Shown here: in pieces, positions 1 through 9,069 of the stretch
Numbering within the stretch: the stretch's first letter is position 1
Layout: each line of letters opens with the position of its first letter
NCBI RefSeq assembly: GCF_005502935.1
Contig: NZ_SCMP01000016.1
Span: 1 to 64,000 of the forward strand
Length of the DNA: 64,000 bases
Origin: Pseudomonas sp. 2FG
GTDB lineage: Bacteria; Pseudomonadota; Gammaproteobacteria; Pseudomonadales; Pseudomonadaceae
Reading direction: 5' to 3'
Program-made: the position numbers and the translations under genes
The notes under the pieces: model-generated
What the model was told of the DNA's origin: nothing
Database searches by the model: none
Seen by the model: the letters and a program-made list of their open reading frames with translations, nothing else

Positions 1-105
1 GTCACCCTGATTGCTCCGATCGCGATGGAAGACGGTCTGCGTTTTGCCATCCGTGAAGGCGGTCGTACCGTTGGCGCTGGTGTAGTAGCCAAAATCATCG
101 AGTAA
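1..105 (+). CDS. tuf: Elongation factor Tu, C-terminal end (partial)
   Basis: The window opens inside a gene whose last 34 codons read into the typical EF-Tu C-terminus (domain 3, ending GVVAKIIE) before a TAA at 103-105. EF-Tu delivers aminoacyl-tRNA to the ribosome as a GTP complex. The position directly before rpsJ fits the str operon (rpsL-rpsG-fusA-tuf) ending here. The 5' part lies outside the window, so which tuf copy this is cannot be told. Confidence 0.95.
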   Translation, partial: VTLIAPIAMEDGLRFAIREGGRTVGAGVVAKIIE

Positions 106-118
106 TCGTTGATTCTTG

Positions 119-149
119 AAAAAAGCCCCCGCTTGCGGGGGCTTTTTTA
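119..149 (+). terminator. Rho-independent terminator after tuf
   Basis: A-rich left side, stem GCCCCCGC/GCGGGGGC with a short loop, then a run of six T. It should end str-operon transcription 14 bases after the tuf stop. It is followed within 10 bases by the next promoter, so the S10 operon is probably transcribed mostly from its own start. Confidence 0.92.
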
Positions 150-154
150 TTGAG

Positions 155-183
155 TTGACACCTAGAGGGGGCGTCTATAGAAT
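155..183 (+). promoter_or_regulatory. Sigma70 promoter of the S10 operon
   Basis: A perfect -35 box TTGACA (155-160) lies 17 bases before the -10 box TAGAAT (178-183). The bases after the -10 are TGCGCC, a GC-rich discriminator of the kind expected at stringently controlled ribosomal promoters. Transcription would start near 190, leaving an untranslated leader of only about 55 bases before rpsJ. Confidence 0.85.
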
Positions 184-245
184 TGCGCCTCCTTTTAACG
201 GGCGTATTGCGTCCGCTGGGAATAGCAGCTGGGAGTCTGAGGTCA

Positions 246-557
246 ATGCAAAATCAACAAATCCGGATACGGTTGAAGGCTTTTGATCATCGCCTAATCG
301 ACCAATCCACCCAGGAAATCGTGGAAACCGCGAAACGTACTGGTGCTCAGGTGCGTGGTCCGATTCCTCTGCCTACTCGCAAAGAGCGGTTTACGGTTCT
401 GGTTTCTCCGCACGTCAACAAAGACGCGCGCGACCAGTACGAAATCCGTACTCATAAGCGCGTGCTGGACATCGTTCAGCCAACGGATAAAACCGTTGAT
501 GCTCTTATGAAGCTCGATCTTGCGGCTGGCGTGGAAGTGCAGATCAGCCTCGGCTAA
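246..557 (+). CDS. rpsJ: 30S ribosomal protein S10
   Basis: 103 residues, the usual S10 length, beginning [21 protein letters not shown]10 sits in the head of the 30S subunit; in E. coli it also pairs with NusB in antitermination, and a nusB gene lies at 33982 in this window. The reading frame is open upstream to 183 with no family resemblance, so the ATG at 246 is chosen. First gene of the S10 operon, behind the 155-183 promoter. Confidence 0.97.
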
Positions 558-641
558 GACCTGTAAGGTTTTAGTCGTGTAACGCTCTGAAATGGGCGGC
601 CATAGCGGGTGAAAGCCCCGTACACTCATGAGGTTTACAAC

Positions 642-1277
642 ATGACTATTGGTGTAGTCGGTCGTAAGTGCGGTATGACCCGTATTTTCACCGAAGAAGG
701 TGTCTCCATTCCGGTTACGGTCATTGAGATCGAGCCGAATCGCGTCACTCAGTTCAAAACCGAAGAAAGCGATGGCTATCGTGCAGTGCAAGTCACTGTC
801 GGTGAGCGTCGTGCTTCGCGCGTGACTGCTGCTCAAGCAGGTCACTTCGCTAAAGCAAACGTAGCTGCCGGTCGCGGCGTCTGGGAATTCCGTCTTGAAG
901 AAGGCGAGTACCAGGCTGGCGATCTGATCAATGCAGAAATTTTCCAAGCAGGTCAGCTGGTGGATGTCACCGGTCAGTCCAAGGGTAAAGGCTTCGCCGG
1001 TACCATCAAGCGCTGGAACTTCCGCGGTCAAGATAACACCCACGGTAACTCCGTCTCCCACCGCGTCCCTGGCTCCATCGGCCAGTGTCAGACTCCTGGT
1101 CGTGTTTTCAAGGGCAAAAAGATGTCCGGTCATATGGGCGCTGAGCGCGTGACCGTGCAGTCCTTGGAAGTTGTGCGCGTCGACGCTGAACGCAATCTGC
1201 TGCTGGTCAAGGGCGCTGTGCCTGGCGCTACTGGCGGCAACCTGGTTGTGCGTCCGGCAGCCAAGGCTCGCGGTTAA
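642..1277 (+). CDS. rplC: 50S ribosomal protein L3
   Basis: 211 residues starting [17 protein letters not shown]3 is a primary 23S rRNA-binding protein whose extended loop reaches the peptidyl-transferase centre. The loop motif [18 protein letters not shown] is present; its GSIGQ glutamine corresponds to the residue methylated by PrmB in E. coli. An in-frame upstream ATG at 609 would add 11 unrelated residues; a GAGG at 630-633 supports the start at 642. Second gene of the S10 operon. Confidence 0.97.
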   Translation: MTIGVVGRKCGMTRIFTEEGVSIPVTVIEIEPNRVTQFKTEESDGYRAVQVTVGERRASRVTAAQAGHFAKANVAAGRGVWEFRLEEGEYQAGDLINAEIFQAGQLVDVTGQSKGKGFAGTIKRWNFRGQDNTHGNSVSHRVPGSIGQCQTPGRVFKGKKMSGHMGAERVTVQSLEVVRVDAERNLLLVKGAVPGATGGNLVVRPAAKARG

Positions 1278-1289
1278 GGGGAAGCTGAC

Positions 1290-1892
1290 ATGCAATTAAA
1301 TGTAAATGACGCTCAGGCGATCGAAGTTTCCGAAGCAACCTTCGGCGGCGAATTCAACGAGACGCTGGTACACCAGGCGGTCGTGGCCTACATGGCTGGC
1401 GGTCGTCAGGGCAGCAAGCAGCAAAAGACTCGTTCCGACGTTTCCGGTGGCGGTAAGCGCCCGTGGCGTCAGAAGGGTACTGGCCGTGCTCGTGCCGGTA
1501 CTATCCGTAGCCCAATCTGGCGTGGCGGCGGTACCACTTTCGCAGCGCGTCCGCAGGATCACTCCCAGAAGCTGAACAAGAAGATGTACCGCGCAGCACT
1601 GCGCTCCATCCTTGCTGAGCTGGTGCGTACCGATCGTCTGGTTGTGGTTCAAGACTTCGCTGTCGAAGCGCCGAAAACCAAAGATCTGCTGAACAAGCTG
1701 AATGGCATGGGTCTGACGGATGTTCTGATCGTGTCTGATGCTGTTGATCAGAATCTGTACCTGGCTGCTCGCAACCTGCCGCACGTCGACGTACGTGATG
1801 TGCAGGGTTCCGATCCGGTCAGTCTGATCGCATACGACAAGGTGTTGATCACTGTGTCGGCCGTGAAGAAATTCGAGGAGCTGCTGGGATGA
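1290..1892 (+). CDS. rplD: 50S ribosomal protein L4
   Basis: 200 residues with the conserved extended loop ([18 protein letters not shown]) that lines the peptide exit tunnel. In E. coli L4 also represses its own operon through the S10 leader; the leader here looks too short for that device (see findings). The gene ends in a 4-base ATGA overlap with rplW, implying translational coupling. Confidence 0.97.
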
Positions 1893-2188
1893 ACCAGGAA
1901 CGCGTATTTAAAGTGCTACTTGGCCCGCACGTCTCTGAGAAAGCCACGGTTTTGGCTGACAAAAAAGGCCAGTTCGTTTTCAAGGTTGCGACCGATGCAA
2001 CCAAGCTGGAAATCAAGAAGGCCGTCGAAAGCCTGTTCAGCGTGAAAGTAGAGCGTGTGACTACCCTGAATGTTCTGGGTAAGAGCAAGCGTACTGCTCG
2101 CGGTCTGGGCAAGCGTAATGACTGGAAGAAGGCAGTAATCTCCCTTCAGCCGGGCCAAGATCTCGACTTCAGCAGCAGTGCTGAGTAA
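1889..2188 (+). CDS. rplW: 50S ribosomal protein L23
   Basis: 99 residues, starting [21 protein letters not shown]23 sits at the mouth of the exit tunnel, where trigger factor and SRP dock. It overlaps the end of rplD by 4 bases and is followed 14 bases later by rplB. Length and sequence are normal for the family. Confidence 0.97.
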
Positions 2189-2202
2189 GGAAGGGGTGCA
2201 TC

Positions 2203-3027
2203 ATGGCAATCGTTAAATGCAAACCGACTTCCGCTGGCCGCCGTTTTGTGGTCAAGGTGGTCAACCAGGAGCTGCACAAAGGCGCTCCTTACGCACCGCT
2301 GCTCGAGAAGAAGTCGAAGTCTGGTGGTCGTAACAACAATGGCCGTATTACCACGCGTCACATCGGTGGTGGTCATAAGCAGCATTACCGTCTGGTCGAT
2401 TTCCGTCGCAACGACAAAGATGGCATTCCGGCCACTGTCGAGCGCATCGAATATGACCCGAACCGTACCGCGCACATCGCTCTGCTGATGTACGCAGACG
2501 GCGAGCGCCGCTACATCATCGCCCCTAAAGGCGTGAGTGCTGGCGACCAGCTGATCGCAGGTGCCCTGGCACCGATCAAGCCGGGCAATGCTCTGCAACT
2601 GCGTAACATGCCGGTCGGTAGCACCGTGCATGGTGTTGAACTGAAGCCGGGTAAAGGTGCTCAGATCGCTCGTTCCGCTGGTGCTTCGGCTCAGCTGATC
2701 GCTCGTGAAGGTGCTTACGTGACCCTGCGTCTGCGTTCCGGTGAAATGCGTAAAGTGCTGGCTGAGTGCCGTGCGACCCTGGGCGAGGTCTCGAACTCCG
2801 AGCACAGCCTGCGTTCGCTGGGTAAAGCTGGTGCCAAGCGCTGGCGTGGCGTTCGCCCGACCGTTCGTGGTGTTGCCATGAACCCAGTCGACCACCCGCA
2901 TGGTGGTGGTGAAGGTCGTACCTCTGGTGGTCGTCATCCGGTGTCTCCATGGGGCTTCCCGACTAAGGGCGCGAAGACTCGTGGTAACAAGCGCACCGAT
3001 AAAATGATCGTCCGTCGTCGCAAGTAA
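2203..3027 (+). CDS. rplB: 50S ribosomal protein L2
   Basis: 274 residues. L2 binds 23S rRNA near the peptidyl-transferase centre and bridges the subunits. The conserved segment [20 protein letters not shown], containing the histidine important for activity in E. coli, is intact near the C-terminus. A GGAAGGGG sequence lies before the ATG. Fifth gene of the S10 operon. Confidence 0.97.
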   Translation: MAIVKCKPTSAGRRFVVKVVNQELHKGAPYAPLLEKKSKSGGRNNNGRITTRHIGGGHKQHYRLVDFRRNDKDGIPATVERIEYDPNRTAHIALLMYADGERRYIIAPKGVSAGDQLIAGALAPIKPGNALQLRNMPVGSTVHGVELKPGKGAQIARSAGASAQLIAREGAYVTLRLRSGEMRKVLAECRATLGEVSNSEHSLRSLGKAGAKRWRGVRPTVRGVAMNPVDHPHGGGEGRTSGGRHPVSPWGFPTKGAKTRGNKRTDKMIVRRRK

Positions 3028-3043
3028 ATAGAGGGATACGACA

Positions 3044-3319
3044 GTGCCACGTTCTCTGAAAAAAGGTCCTTTTATTGATCTTCACCTACTGAAGAAGATC
3101 GAAGTGGCGGTGGAAAAGAACGATCGCAAGCCGGTGAAAACCTGGTCGCGCCGTTCCATGATCCTGCCACAGATGGTTGGTCTGACCATTGCTGTACATA
3201 ACGGTCGTCAACATGTCCCAGTTCTCGTGAACGAAGACATGGTCGGTCACAAACTGGGCGAGTTTGCCGGTACCCGCACTTATCGTGGGCACGTGGCTGA
3301 CAAGAAAGCCAAGCGTTAA
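3044..3319 (+). CDS. rpsS: 30S ribosomal protein S19
   Basis: 91 residues beginning [21 protein letters not shown]19 binds the head of the 30S subunit with S13. Translation starts at GTG (3044-3046), with GAGGG about 10 bases upstream; no ATG fits the family N-terminus. It sits 16 bases after rplB. Confidence 0.97.
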   Translation: MPRSLKKGPFIDLHLLKKIEVAVEKNDRKPVKTWSRRSMILPQMVGLTIAVHNGRQHVPVLVNEDMVGHKLGEFAGTRTYRGHVADKKAKR

Positions 3320-3332
3320 GGGGTAAGGAACG

Positions 3333-3665
3333 ATGGAAGTAGCCGCTAAGTTGTCGGGCGCTCGAATCTCCGCCCAGAAAGCCCGCTTGGTCGCCGACCA
3401 GATCCGCGGGAAGAAGGTGGGCGAAGCGCTCAACCTGTTGGCTTTCAGCAGTAAGAAAGCCGCCGAGATCATGAAAAAAGTGCTGGAGTCGGCTGTAGCC
3501 AACGCCGAGCACAACGAAGGCGCAGACGTGGATGACCTCAAGGTTTCCACTGTTTTCGTCAACGAAGGGCGTTCGCTGAAGCGCATCATGCCACGTGCCA
3601 AAGGCCGTGCTGATCGCATCGTCAAGCGGTCTTGCCATATCACTGTCAAGGTTGCTGACAAGTAA
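3333..3665 (+). CDS. rplV: 50S ribosomal protein L22
   Basis: 110 residues, the normal length. L22 has a beta-hairpin that lines the exit tunnel and is a known site of macrolide-resistance changes; the hairpin region ([19 protein letters not shown]) is intact. A strong AAGGGGTAAGGA precedes the ATG. Within the S10 operon. Confidence 0.97.
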
Positions 3666-3678
3666 CGGAGTCGAAGAG

Positions 3679-4365
3679 ATGGGTCAGAAAGTACATCCCA
3701 TTGGCATTCGCCTGGGTATCGTCAAGGAACACACCTCCGTCTGGTACGCCAGCGGTCGGACTTATGCGGACTATTTGTTCGCTGATCTGAAGGTGCGTGA
3801 GTATCTCCAAGACAAACTAAAAAGCGCGTCCGTCAGCCGTATCGATATTCATCGTCCGGCTCAAACAGCACGTATCACCATCCACACCGCTCGTCCCGGC
3901 ATCGTGATCGGCAAGAAAGGTGAGGATGTTGAGAAGCTGCGTCAGGACCTGACCAAGCAAATGGGTGTGCCTGTGCACATCAATATCGAAGAGATCCGCA
4001 AGCCGGAGCTCGACGGTATGCTGGTTGCGCAGAGCGTAGCTCAGCAGCTGGAGCGTCGTGTGATGTTCCGTCGCGCCATGAAGCGCGCTGTACAGAACGC
4101 CATGCGCATTGGTGCCAAAGGCATCAAAATCCAAGTGAGCGGTCGTTTGGGCGGCGCAGAAATTGCCCGTACCGAGTGGTATCGCGAAGGTCGTGTGCCG
4201 TTGCACACCCTGCGTGCCGATATCGACTATGCCACGTACGAAGCGCACACCACTTATGGTGTGATCGGTGTCAAGGTTTGGATCTTCAAGGGCGAAGTAA
4301 TTGGTGGTCGCCAGGAAGAACTGAAGCCGCAAGCACCTGCGCCTCGTAAAAAAGCTGCTAAGTAA
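3679..4365 (+). CDS. rpsC: 30S ribosomal protein S3
   Basis: 228 residues starting [21 protein letters not shown]3 forms part of the mRNA entry channel. A KH RNA-binding domain is visible around [15 protein letters not shown]. The open frame extends back to 3595 inside rplV, but the family N-terminus begins at the ATG at 3679, 13 bases after the rplV stop. Confidence 0.97.
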   Translation: MGQKVHPIGIRLGIVKEHTSVWYASGRTYADYLFADLKVREYLQDKLKSASVSRIDIHRPAQTARITIHTARPGIVIGKKGEDVEKLRQDLTKQMGVPVHINIEEIRKPELDGMLVAQSVAQQLERRVMFRRAMKRAVQNAMRIGAKGIKIQVSGRLGGAEIARTEWYREGRVPLHTLRADIDYATYEAHTTYGVIGVKVWIFKGEVIGGRQEELKPQAPAPRKKAAK

Positions 4366-4377
4366 GGGGTACGCCAA

Positions 4378-4791
4378 ATGTTGCAACCAAAGCGTACGAA
4401 GTTCCGCAAGCAGATGACTGGCCACAACCGTGGCTTGGCTCAGCGCGGTAGCAAAGTCAGCTTCGGCGAGTTCGCGCTGAAGTCTGTTGCTCGTGGTCGT
4501 CTCACCGCCCGTCAGATCGAGTCCGCTCGTCGTGCTCTGACTCGTCACGTTAAGCGTGGCGGGAAAATCTGGATTCGAGTGTTCCCTGATAAGCCGGTCA
4601 CCAAGAAGCCTCTCGAAGTGCGGATGGGTAAAGGTAAGGGTAGCGTCGAGTATTGGGTTGCCCAGATTCAGCCAGGCAAAGTCCTGTATGAAATCGAGGG
4701 TGTTTCCGAAGAGCTGGCGCGTGAGGCTTTCGCCCTGGCTGCTGCAAAGCTGCCGCTCGCCACCTCCTTTGTTAAGCGGACGGTGATGTGA
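4378..4791 (+). CDS. rplP: 50S ribosomal protein L16
   Basis: 137 residues. L16 contacts A-site tRNA and organises the 50S central protuberance region. The [18 protein letters not shown] segment is intact; its first arginine matches the residue hydroxylated by the YcfD oxygenase in E. coli. The TGA stop overlaps the rpmC start by one base (TGATG). Confidence 0.97.
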
Positions 4792-4982
4792 TGAAAGCGA
4801 ATGAACTTCGTGAAAAATCAGCACAGCAGCTGAACGAGCAACTGCTCGGCCTGCTGCGCGACCAGTTCAATCTGCGTATGCAGAAGGCAACTGGCCAGTT
4901 GGGGCAGTCTCACCTGCTCTCGCAAGTTAAGCGTGACATCGCTCGCGTGAAGACTGTGCTCAACCAGCAGGCAGGTAAGTAA
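4791..4982 (+). CDS. rpmC: 50S ribosomal protein L29
   Basis: 63 residues, [20 protein letters not shown] onward, mostly helical and highly charged. L29 lies by L23 at the tunnel exit. The ATG at 4791 is preferred over the in-frame GTG at 4788 because it gives the family start and a TGATG restart junction with rplP. Confidence 0.96.
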
Positions 4983-4984
4983 TC

Positions 4985-5251
4985 ATGGCTGAAGCCGAAA
5001 AAACCGTCCGTACGCTGACTGGCCGTGTCGTCAGCGACAAGATGGACAAGACCATCACCGTCCTGATCGAGCGTCGCGTAAAGCACCCGATCTACGGTAA
5101 ATATGTGAAGCGTTCGACCAAGCTGCACGCCCACGACGAAACCAATCAGTGCCATATCGGCGACAAGGTCACTATTCGTGAGACTCGTCCGCTGGCCAAG
5201 ACCAAAACTTGGGCACTGGTTGAAGTCGTTGAACGCGCAGTGGAAGTCTAA
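4985..5251 (+). CDS. rpsQ: 30S ribosomal protein S17
   Basis: 88 residues with the OB-fold S17 core ([20 protein letters not shown]). S17 is a primary 16S rRNA-binding protein needed early in 30S assembly. It begins 2 bases after the rpmC stop and closes the S10 gene block rpsJ-rpsQ. Confidence 0.97.
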   Translation: MAEAEKTVRTLTGRVVSDKMDKTITVLIERRVKHPIYGKYVKRSTKLHAHDETNQCHIGDKVTIRETRPLAKTKTWALVEVVERAVEV

Positions 5252-5274
5252 GGACTAGGGGTCGGAGAAATTAT

Positions 5275-5643
5275 ATGATTCAGACTCAATCCATGCTCGA
5301 TGTGGCCGACAACAGCGGTGCACGCCGTGTTATGTGCATCAAGGTGTTGGGCGGTTCGCATCGCCGTTACGCTGGCATCGGCGACATCATCAAAGTCACC
5401 GTCAAGGAAGCAATTCCGCGCGGTAAAGTGAAGAAAGGCCAAGTGATGACTGCTGTCGTAGTCCGCACTCGCCACGGTGTTCGTCGTCCAGACGGCTCCA
5501 TCATTCGCTTTGATGGCAACGCTGCTGTTCTGCTGAACAACAAGCAAGAGCCGATCGGCACCCGTATCTTTGGGCCCGTGACCCGTGAACTTCGCTCTGA
5601 GAAGTTCATGAAGATCGTCTCGCTCGCCCCTGAAGTGCTGTAA
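5275..5643 (+). CDS. rplN: 50S ribosomal protein L14
   Basis: 122 residues, [20 protein letters not shown] onward, exactly the usual length. L14 forms intersubunit bridges and is the docking site of the silencing factor RsfS. In E. coli this is the first spc-operon gene; here it lies only 23 bases after rpsQ with no terminator or obvious promoter, so S10 and the first half of spc look like one transcript. Confidence 0.97.
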   Translation: MIQTQSMLDVADNSGARRVMCIKVLGGSHRRYAGIGDIIKVTVKEAIPRGKVKKGQVMTAVVVRTRHGVRRPDGSIIRFDGNAAVLLNNKQEPIGTRIFGPVTRELRSEKFMKIVSLAPEVL

Positions 5644-5654
5644 GGAGATCCGAC

Positions 5655-5969
5655 ATGCAAAAGATTCGTCGTGACGACGAGATCATCGTGATCGCCGGCA
5701 AAGACAAAGGTAAGCGTGGCAAGGTGCTCAAGGTTCTCGCTGACGACCGTTTGGTCGTTGGTGGGATCAACCTGGTAAAGCGCCATACCAAGCCGAACCC
5801 GATGTCGGGCGTTCAAGGCGGTATCGTCGAGAAGGAGGCGCCGCTGCACGCCTCTAACGTCGCCATTTTCAACGGTGAAACCAGCAAGGCTGACCGCGTT
5901 GGTTTCAAAGTAGAAGACGGCAAAAAAATTCGTGTCTTCAAGTCGACCCAAAAAGCGGTTGATGCTTGA
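5655..5969 (+). CDS. rplX: 50S ribosomal protein L24
   Basis: 104 residues with the KOW motif ([20 protein letters not shown]) near the N-terminus. L24 is an early assembly initiator protein of the 50S subunit. AAGGAG precedes the ATG. Confidence 0.97.
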   Translation: MQKIRRDDEIIVIAGKDKGKRGKVLKVLADDRLVVGGINLVKRHTKPNPMSGVQGGIVEKEAPLHASNVAIFNGETSKADRVGFKVEDGKKIRVFKSTQKAVDA

Positions 5970-5989
5970 ACACTGCTAGGTAGAAGACC

Positions 5990-6529
5990 ATGGCACGACT
6001 AAAAGAGATTTATCGGAAAGAAATCGCTCCGAAGCTTAAGGAAGAACTTAAGCTGTCGAACGTGATGGAAGTTCCGCGCGTTACCAAAATCACCCTGAAC
6101 ATGGGTCTTGGCGAGGCGATCGGTGATAAGAAAATCATCGAGCACGCGGTAGCGGATTTGGAAAAAATCACCGGTCAAAAAGTCATTGTGACTTACGCTC
6201 GGAAATCCATCGCAGGCTTCAAAGTCCGTGAAGGTTGGCCGATCGGCGTCAAAGTTACTCTGCGTCGCGATCGTATGTATGAATTCCTGGATCGTCTGCT
6301 TTCGATCTCCCTGCCGCGCGTGCGTGACTTCCGCGGCCTGAATGCCAAGTCCTTCGATGGTCGTGGCAACTACAGCATGGGCGTCAAAGAGCAGATCATT
6401 TTCCCGGAAATCGATTACGACAAGATCGATGCTCTGCGCGGTCTGGACATTACCCTGACCACCACTGCTCGTACGGATGATGAAGGTCGCGCCTTGCTGC
6501 GTGCTTTCAACTTCCCGTTCCGCAACTGA
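5990..6529 (+). CDS. rplE: 50S ribosomal protein L5
   Basis: 179 residues, [20 protein letters not shown] onward. L5 binds 5S rRNA in the central protuberance and contacts S13 in the head of the small subunit. Length and conserved NMGLGEA and [12 protein letters not shown] segments are normal. Confidence 0.97.
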   Translation: MARLKEIYRKEIAPKLKEELKLSNVMEVPRVTKITLNMGLGEAIGDKKIIEHAVADLEKITGQKVIVTYARKSIAGFKVREGWPIGVKVTLRRDRMYEFLDRLLSISLPRVRDFRGLNAKSFDGRGNYSMGVKEQIIFPEIDYDKIDALRGLDITLTTTARTDDEGRALLRAFNFPFRN

Positions 6530-6542
6530 TTGGAGTAGGAAC

Positions 6543-6848
6543 ATGGCCAAGCAAAGCATGAAAAACCGCGAGCTGAAGCGTCAGCAAACGGTAGCAAAGT
6601 TCGCTAAGAAGCGTGCCGAGCTGAAAGCTACCATCGTCAATCCGAACACCAGTCCGGAAGCTCGTTGGGAAGCGCAGATCGCTCTGCAGAAGCAGCCACG
6701 TGACGCCAGCGCCTCGCGCCTGCGTAACCGCTGCCGCCTCACCGGTCGCCCGCACGGAGTGTACCGCAAGTTCGGCCTCGGCCGTAACAAACTGCGCGAA
6801 GCTGCCATGCGCGGTGACGTACCGGGTCTGGTGAAAGCTAGCTGGTAA
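6543..6848 (+). CDS. rpsN: 30S ribosomal protein S14 (zinc-independent long form)
   Basis: 101 residues starting [20 protein letters not shown]. It has a single cysteine ([10 protein letters not shown]), so it is the long C-minus form that does not bind zinc. The frame is open back to 6477 inside rplE; the ATG at 6543 after TTGGAGTAGGA is the family start. It is the last gene before the hairpin at 6911 and probably the 3' end of the first ribosomal transcript. Confidence 0.96.
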   Translation: MAKQSMKNRELKRQQTVAKFAKKRAELKATIVNPNTSPEARWEAQIALQKQPRDASASRLRNRCRLTGRPHGVYRKFGLGRNKLREAAMRGDVPGLVKASW

Positions 6849-6910
6849 GTCGTCTTGTCTCGATTCGTGGCTGCCTGGCTCGCAAGGGTTCGGCAGTTGC
6901 GTTGAGCGAT

Positions 6911-6945
6911 AATGAATCAAGCCCCTTTTGGGGCTTGATTCATTT
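6911..6945 (+). terminator. Terminator-like hairpin splitting the spc operon
   Basis: A perfect 15-bp inverted repeat (6911-6925 with 6930-6944, loop TTTT) followed by a short T run. It lies 62 bases after rpsN. Its right arm contains the -35 box of the promoter at 6935-6963, so stop and restart signals are physically merged. Confidence 0.8.
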
Positions 6946-6963
6946 TTAAGCAGTCTCTAGAAT
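6935..6963 (+). promoter_or_regulatory. Candidate promoter for rpsH and downstream spc genes
   Basis: TTGATT (6935-6940), 17-base spacer, TAGAAT (6958-6963). The same spacing and -10 sequence occur in the S10 promoter at 155-183. The discriminator is GATCGGC. The predicted leader of about 95 bases contains a weak CTGGG/CCCAG hairpin followed by six T and a small TAGCC-GTAA-GGCTA hairpin (7023-7036), both before the rpsH ribosome-binding site. Confidence 0.62.
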
Positions 6964-7065
6964 GATCGGCTCGCCTGAGCCTGGGTTTTTAATTTGCCCA
7001 GAGTTTTTTCTAGCGACTGTAGTAGCCGTAAGGCTAATTCTTTTTGTATCAGGAGCGTCTAGCCC

Positions 7066-7458
7066 ATGAGTATGCAGGACCCGTTAGCGGACATGCTAAC
7101 TCGTATCCGTAATGCCCAGATGGCTGAAAAGTCCGTCGTCAGCATGCCTTCCTCCACGTTGAAGGTGGCTGTAGCCAAAGTCCTCAAGGACGAAGGTTAC
7201 ATTGCGGGTTTTCAGATCAGCAGCGATATCAAGCCGTTGCTATCCATCGAGCTGAAATATTTCGAAGGCCGTCCGGTCATCGAAGAAGTGAAGCGCATCA
7301 GCCGTCCAGGCCTGCGCCAGTACAAGTCCGTCGATGATCTGCCAAAAGTTCGTGGCGGTCTTGGCGTATCCATCGTCTCCACCAACAAAGGTGTGATGAC
7401 GGATCGTGCTGCGCGCGCTGCCGGTGTCGGCGGTGAAGTGCTTTGCACAGTGTTCTAA
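7066..7458 (+). CDS. rpsH: 30S ribosomal protein S8
   Basis: 130 residues, [20 protein letters not shown] onward. S8 is a primary 16S rRNA binder and, in E. coli, the translational repressor of the spc operon. It follows a 217-base gap with its own promoter candidate, unusual for a gene in the middle of spc. AGGAG lies about 11 bases before the ATG. Confidence 0.97.
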   Translation: MSMQDPLADMLTRIRNAQMAEKSVVSMPSSTLKVAVAKVLKDEGYIAGFQISSDIKPLLSIELKYFEGRPVIEEVKRISRPGLRQYKSVDDLPKVRGGLGVSIVSTNKGVMTDRAARAAGVGGEVLCTVF

Positions 7459-7470
7459 GGGGGGATAAGC

Positions 7471-7995
7471 ATGTCTCGCGTTGCTAAGAACCCCGTTAAG
7501 CTGCCAGCTGGTGTTGAGATCAAACTCGCCGGCCAACAGCTTTCGGTGAAGGGTGCTAAAGGCGCTCTAGAACTGAACGTTCATTCGTCCGTTGAAGTGG
7601 TTGAGGAAGCCGGTGAACTGCGTTTTGCAGCTCGCAATGGCGATCAGCAAACACGTGCAATGGCCGGTACCACCCGTGCGTTGGTTAACAACATGGTGAT
7701 CGGCGTCAGCCAAGGCTTCGAGCGTAAGCTTCAGCTGGTTGGTGTTGGTTACAAAGCACAGGCAAAAGGCGAAGTGCTGTCCCTGGCGCTGGGCTTCTCG
7801 CATCCGGTGGAATACGAACTTCCGCAAGGCGTCACCGCCGAAACCCCCAGCCAGACCGATATCCTGATCAAGGGCATCGATAAGCAGCTGGTTGGTCAAG
7901 TGGCCGCTGAGATCCGCGACTTCCGTCCGCCAGAGCCCTATAAGGGCAAGGGTGTGCGTTACGCAGACGAAGTCGTCCGCCGTAAAGAAGCCAAG
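7471..7995 (+). CDS. rplF: 50S ribosomal protein L6
   Basis: About 177 residues, [20 protein letters not shown] onward, with the two L6 repeats and the conserved [14 protein letters not shown] segment near the C-terminus. L6 sits near the factor-binding region of the 50S subunit. The lysine-rich tail ends KEAKKK; the stop codon falls at 8002-8004. Confidence 0.95.
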
Positions 7996-8014
7996 AAGAA
8001 GTAGGGCATAGCAA

Positions 8015-8365
8015 ATGACCGACAAAAAAGTTACTCGACTGCGTCGCGCTCGCAAAGCACGCCTGAAAATGCACGAGCTAGAAGCCGTGCGTCTCTGCGT
8101 GTATCGCTCTTCGCAGCACATTTACGCCCAGGTCATTTCGGCCGACGGCAGCAAAGTCCTGGCAAGTGCCTCGACTTTGGACAAGGATCTGCGTGATGGT
8201 GCCACCGGCAACATCGATGCGGCCACGAAAGTTGGTCAGCTGGTTGCTGAGCGTGCGAAAGCCGCTGGCGTCACTCAGGTGGCATTCGACCGTTCTGGCT
8301 TCAAGTACCACGGCCGTGTTAAGGCACTGGCTGATGCTGCTCGTGAAGGCGGGCTGGAGTTCTAA
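8015..8365 (+). CDS. rplR: 50S ribosomal protein L18
   Basis: 116 residues, basic N-terminus ([20 protein letters not shown]) followed by the conserved core ending [17 protein letters not shown]18 binds 5S rRNA with L5. It starts about 10 bases after rplF and precedes rpsE by 3 bases. Confidence 0.97.
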   Translation: MTDKKVTRLRRARKARLKMHELEAVRLCVYRSSQHIYAQVISADGSKVLASASTLDKDLRDGATGNIDAATKVGQLVAERAKAAGVTQVAFDRSGFKYHGRVKALADAAREGGLEF

Positions 8366-8368
8366 GTT

Positions 8369-8887
8369 ATGGCAAATGATCAAAGACGCGACAGCCGCGA
8401 CGAAGGCCGCGACGAAGGCTACATCGAGAAGCTGGTTCAAGTTAACCGCGTTGCTAAGACCGTAAAAGGTGGCCGTATTTTCACTTTTACCGCGTTGACC
8501 GTGGTGGGTGATGGTAAGGGTCGCGTAGGTTTCGGTCGTGGCAAGTCCCGCGAAGTGCCGGCTGCTATTCAGAAAGCAATGGAAGCTGCTCGTCGCAACA
8601 TGATTCAGGTGGACCTCAATGGCACCACTCTGCAGTACGCGATGAAGTCTGCCCATGGCGCCTCCAAGGTGTACATGCAGCCTGCTTCTGAAGGTACCGG
8701 CATCATCGCGGGCGGCGCTATGCGTGCCGTTCTCGAAGTGGCTGGCGTGCAGAACGTATTGGCCAAGTGCTATGGCTCGACTAACCCGGTGAACGTGGTT
8801 CACGCCACATTCAAGGGTTTGAAGGCTATGCAATCTCCTGAGTCTATTGCGGCTAAGCGCGGCAAGAGCGTTAAGGAGATCTTCTGA
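8369..8887 (+). CDS. rpsE: 30S ribosomal protein S5
   Basis: 172 residues. S5 helps control decoding accuracy and mRNA helicase activity at the entry channel. The double-stranded RNA-binding domain ([20 protein letters not shown]) and C-terminal domain are normal. The N-terminal tail is a few residues longer than the roughly 166 usual, because RDEG is encoded twice by a 12-base tandem duplication at 8396-8419. Confidence 0.96.
   Translation: MANDQRRDSRDEGRDEGYIEKLVQVNRVAKTVKGGRIFTFTALTVVGDGKGRVGFGRGKSREVPAAIQKAMEAARRNMIQVDLNGTTLQYAMKSAHGASKVYMQPASEGTGIIAGGAMRAVLEVAGVQNVLAKCYGSTNPVNVVHATFKGLKAMQSPESIAAKRGKSVKEIF
8396..8419 (+). repeat. 12-bp tandem duplication inside rpsE
   Basis: Two perfect adjacent copies of CGCGACGAAGGC (8396-8407 and 8408-8419). 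They encode RDEG twice in the flexible N-terminal tail of S5. The repeat preserves the frame. Confidence 0.9.
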
Positions 8888-8889
8888 TC

Positions 8890-9066
8890 ATGGCTACCGT
8901 TAAAGTAACGCTGATCAAAAGCATGACCGGCCGTATCCCCAACCACAAACTCTGTGTGAAGGGGTTGGGTCTGCGTCGTATCGGTCACACCGTAGAAGTG
9001 CTGGATACTCCCGAGAACCGCGGGATGATCAACAAGGCTTACTACATGCTGCGAGTCGAGGGTTAA
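8890..9066 (+). CDS. rpmD: 50S ribosomal protein L30
   Basis: 58 residues, [20 protein letters not shown] onward, the usual length for this small protein. L30 is a peripheral 50S protein. It starts 2 bases after the rpsE stop, with AAGGAG just upstream, and is followed 3 bases later by rplO. Confidence 0.96.
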   Translation: MATVKVTLIKSMTGRIPNHKLCVKGLGLRRIGHTVEVLDTPENRGMINKAYYMLRVEG

Positions 9067-9069
9067 CAC

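Noticed and set aside
294..1295. 333-codon minus-strand frame across rpsJ and rplC
   Set aside because: Antisense to two ribosomal protein genes, with no protein-like motifs.
3817..4824. 335-codon minus-strand frame across rpsC and rplP
   Set aside because: Antisense shadow of two conserved genes on the plus strand; no motif seen.
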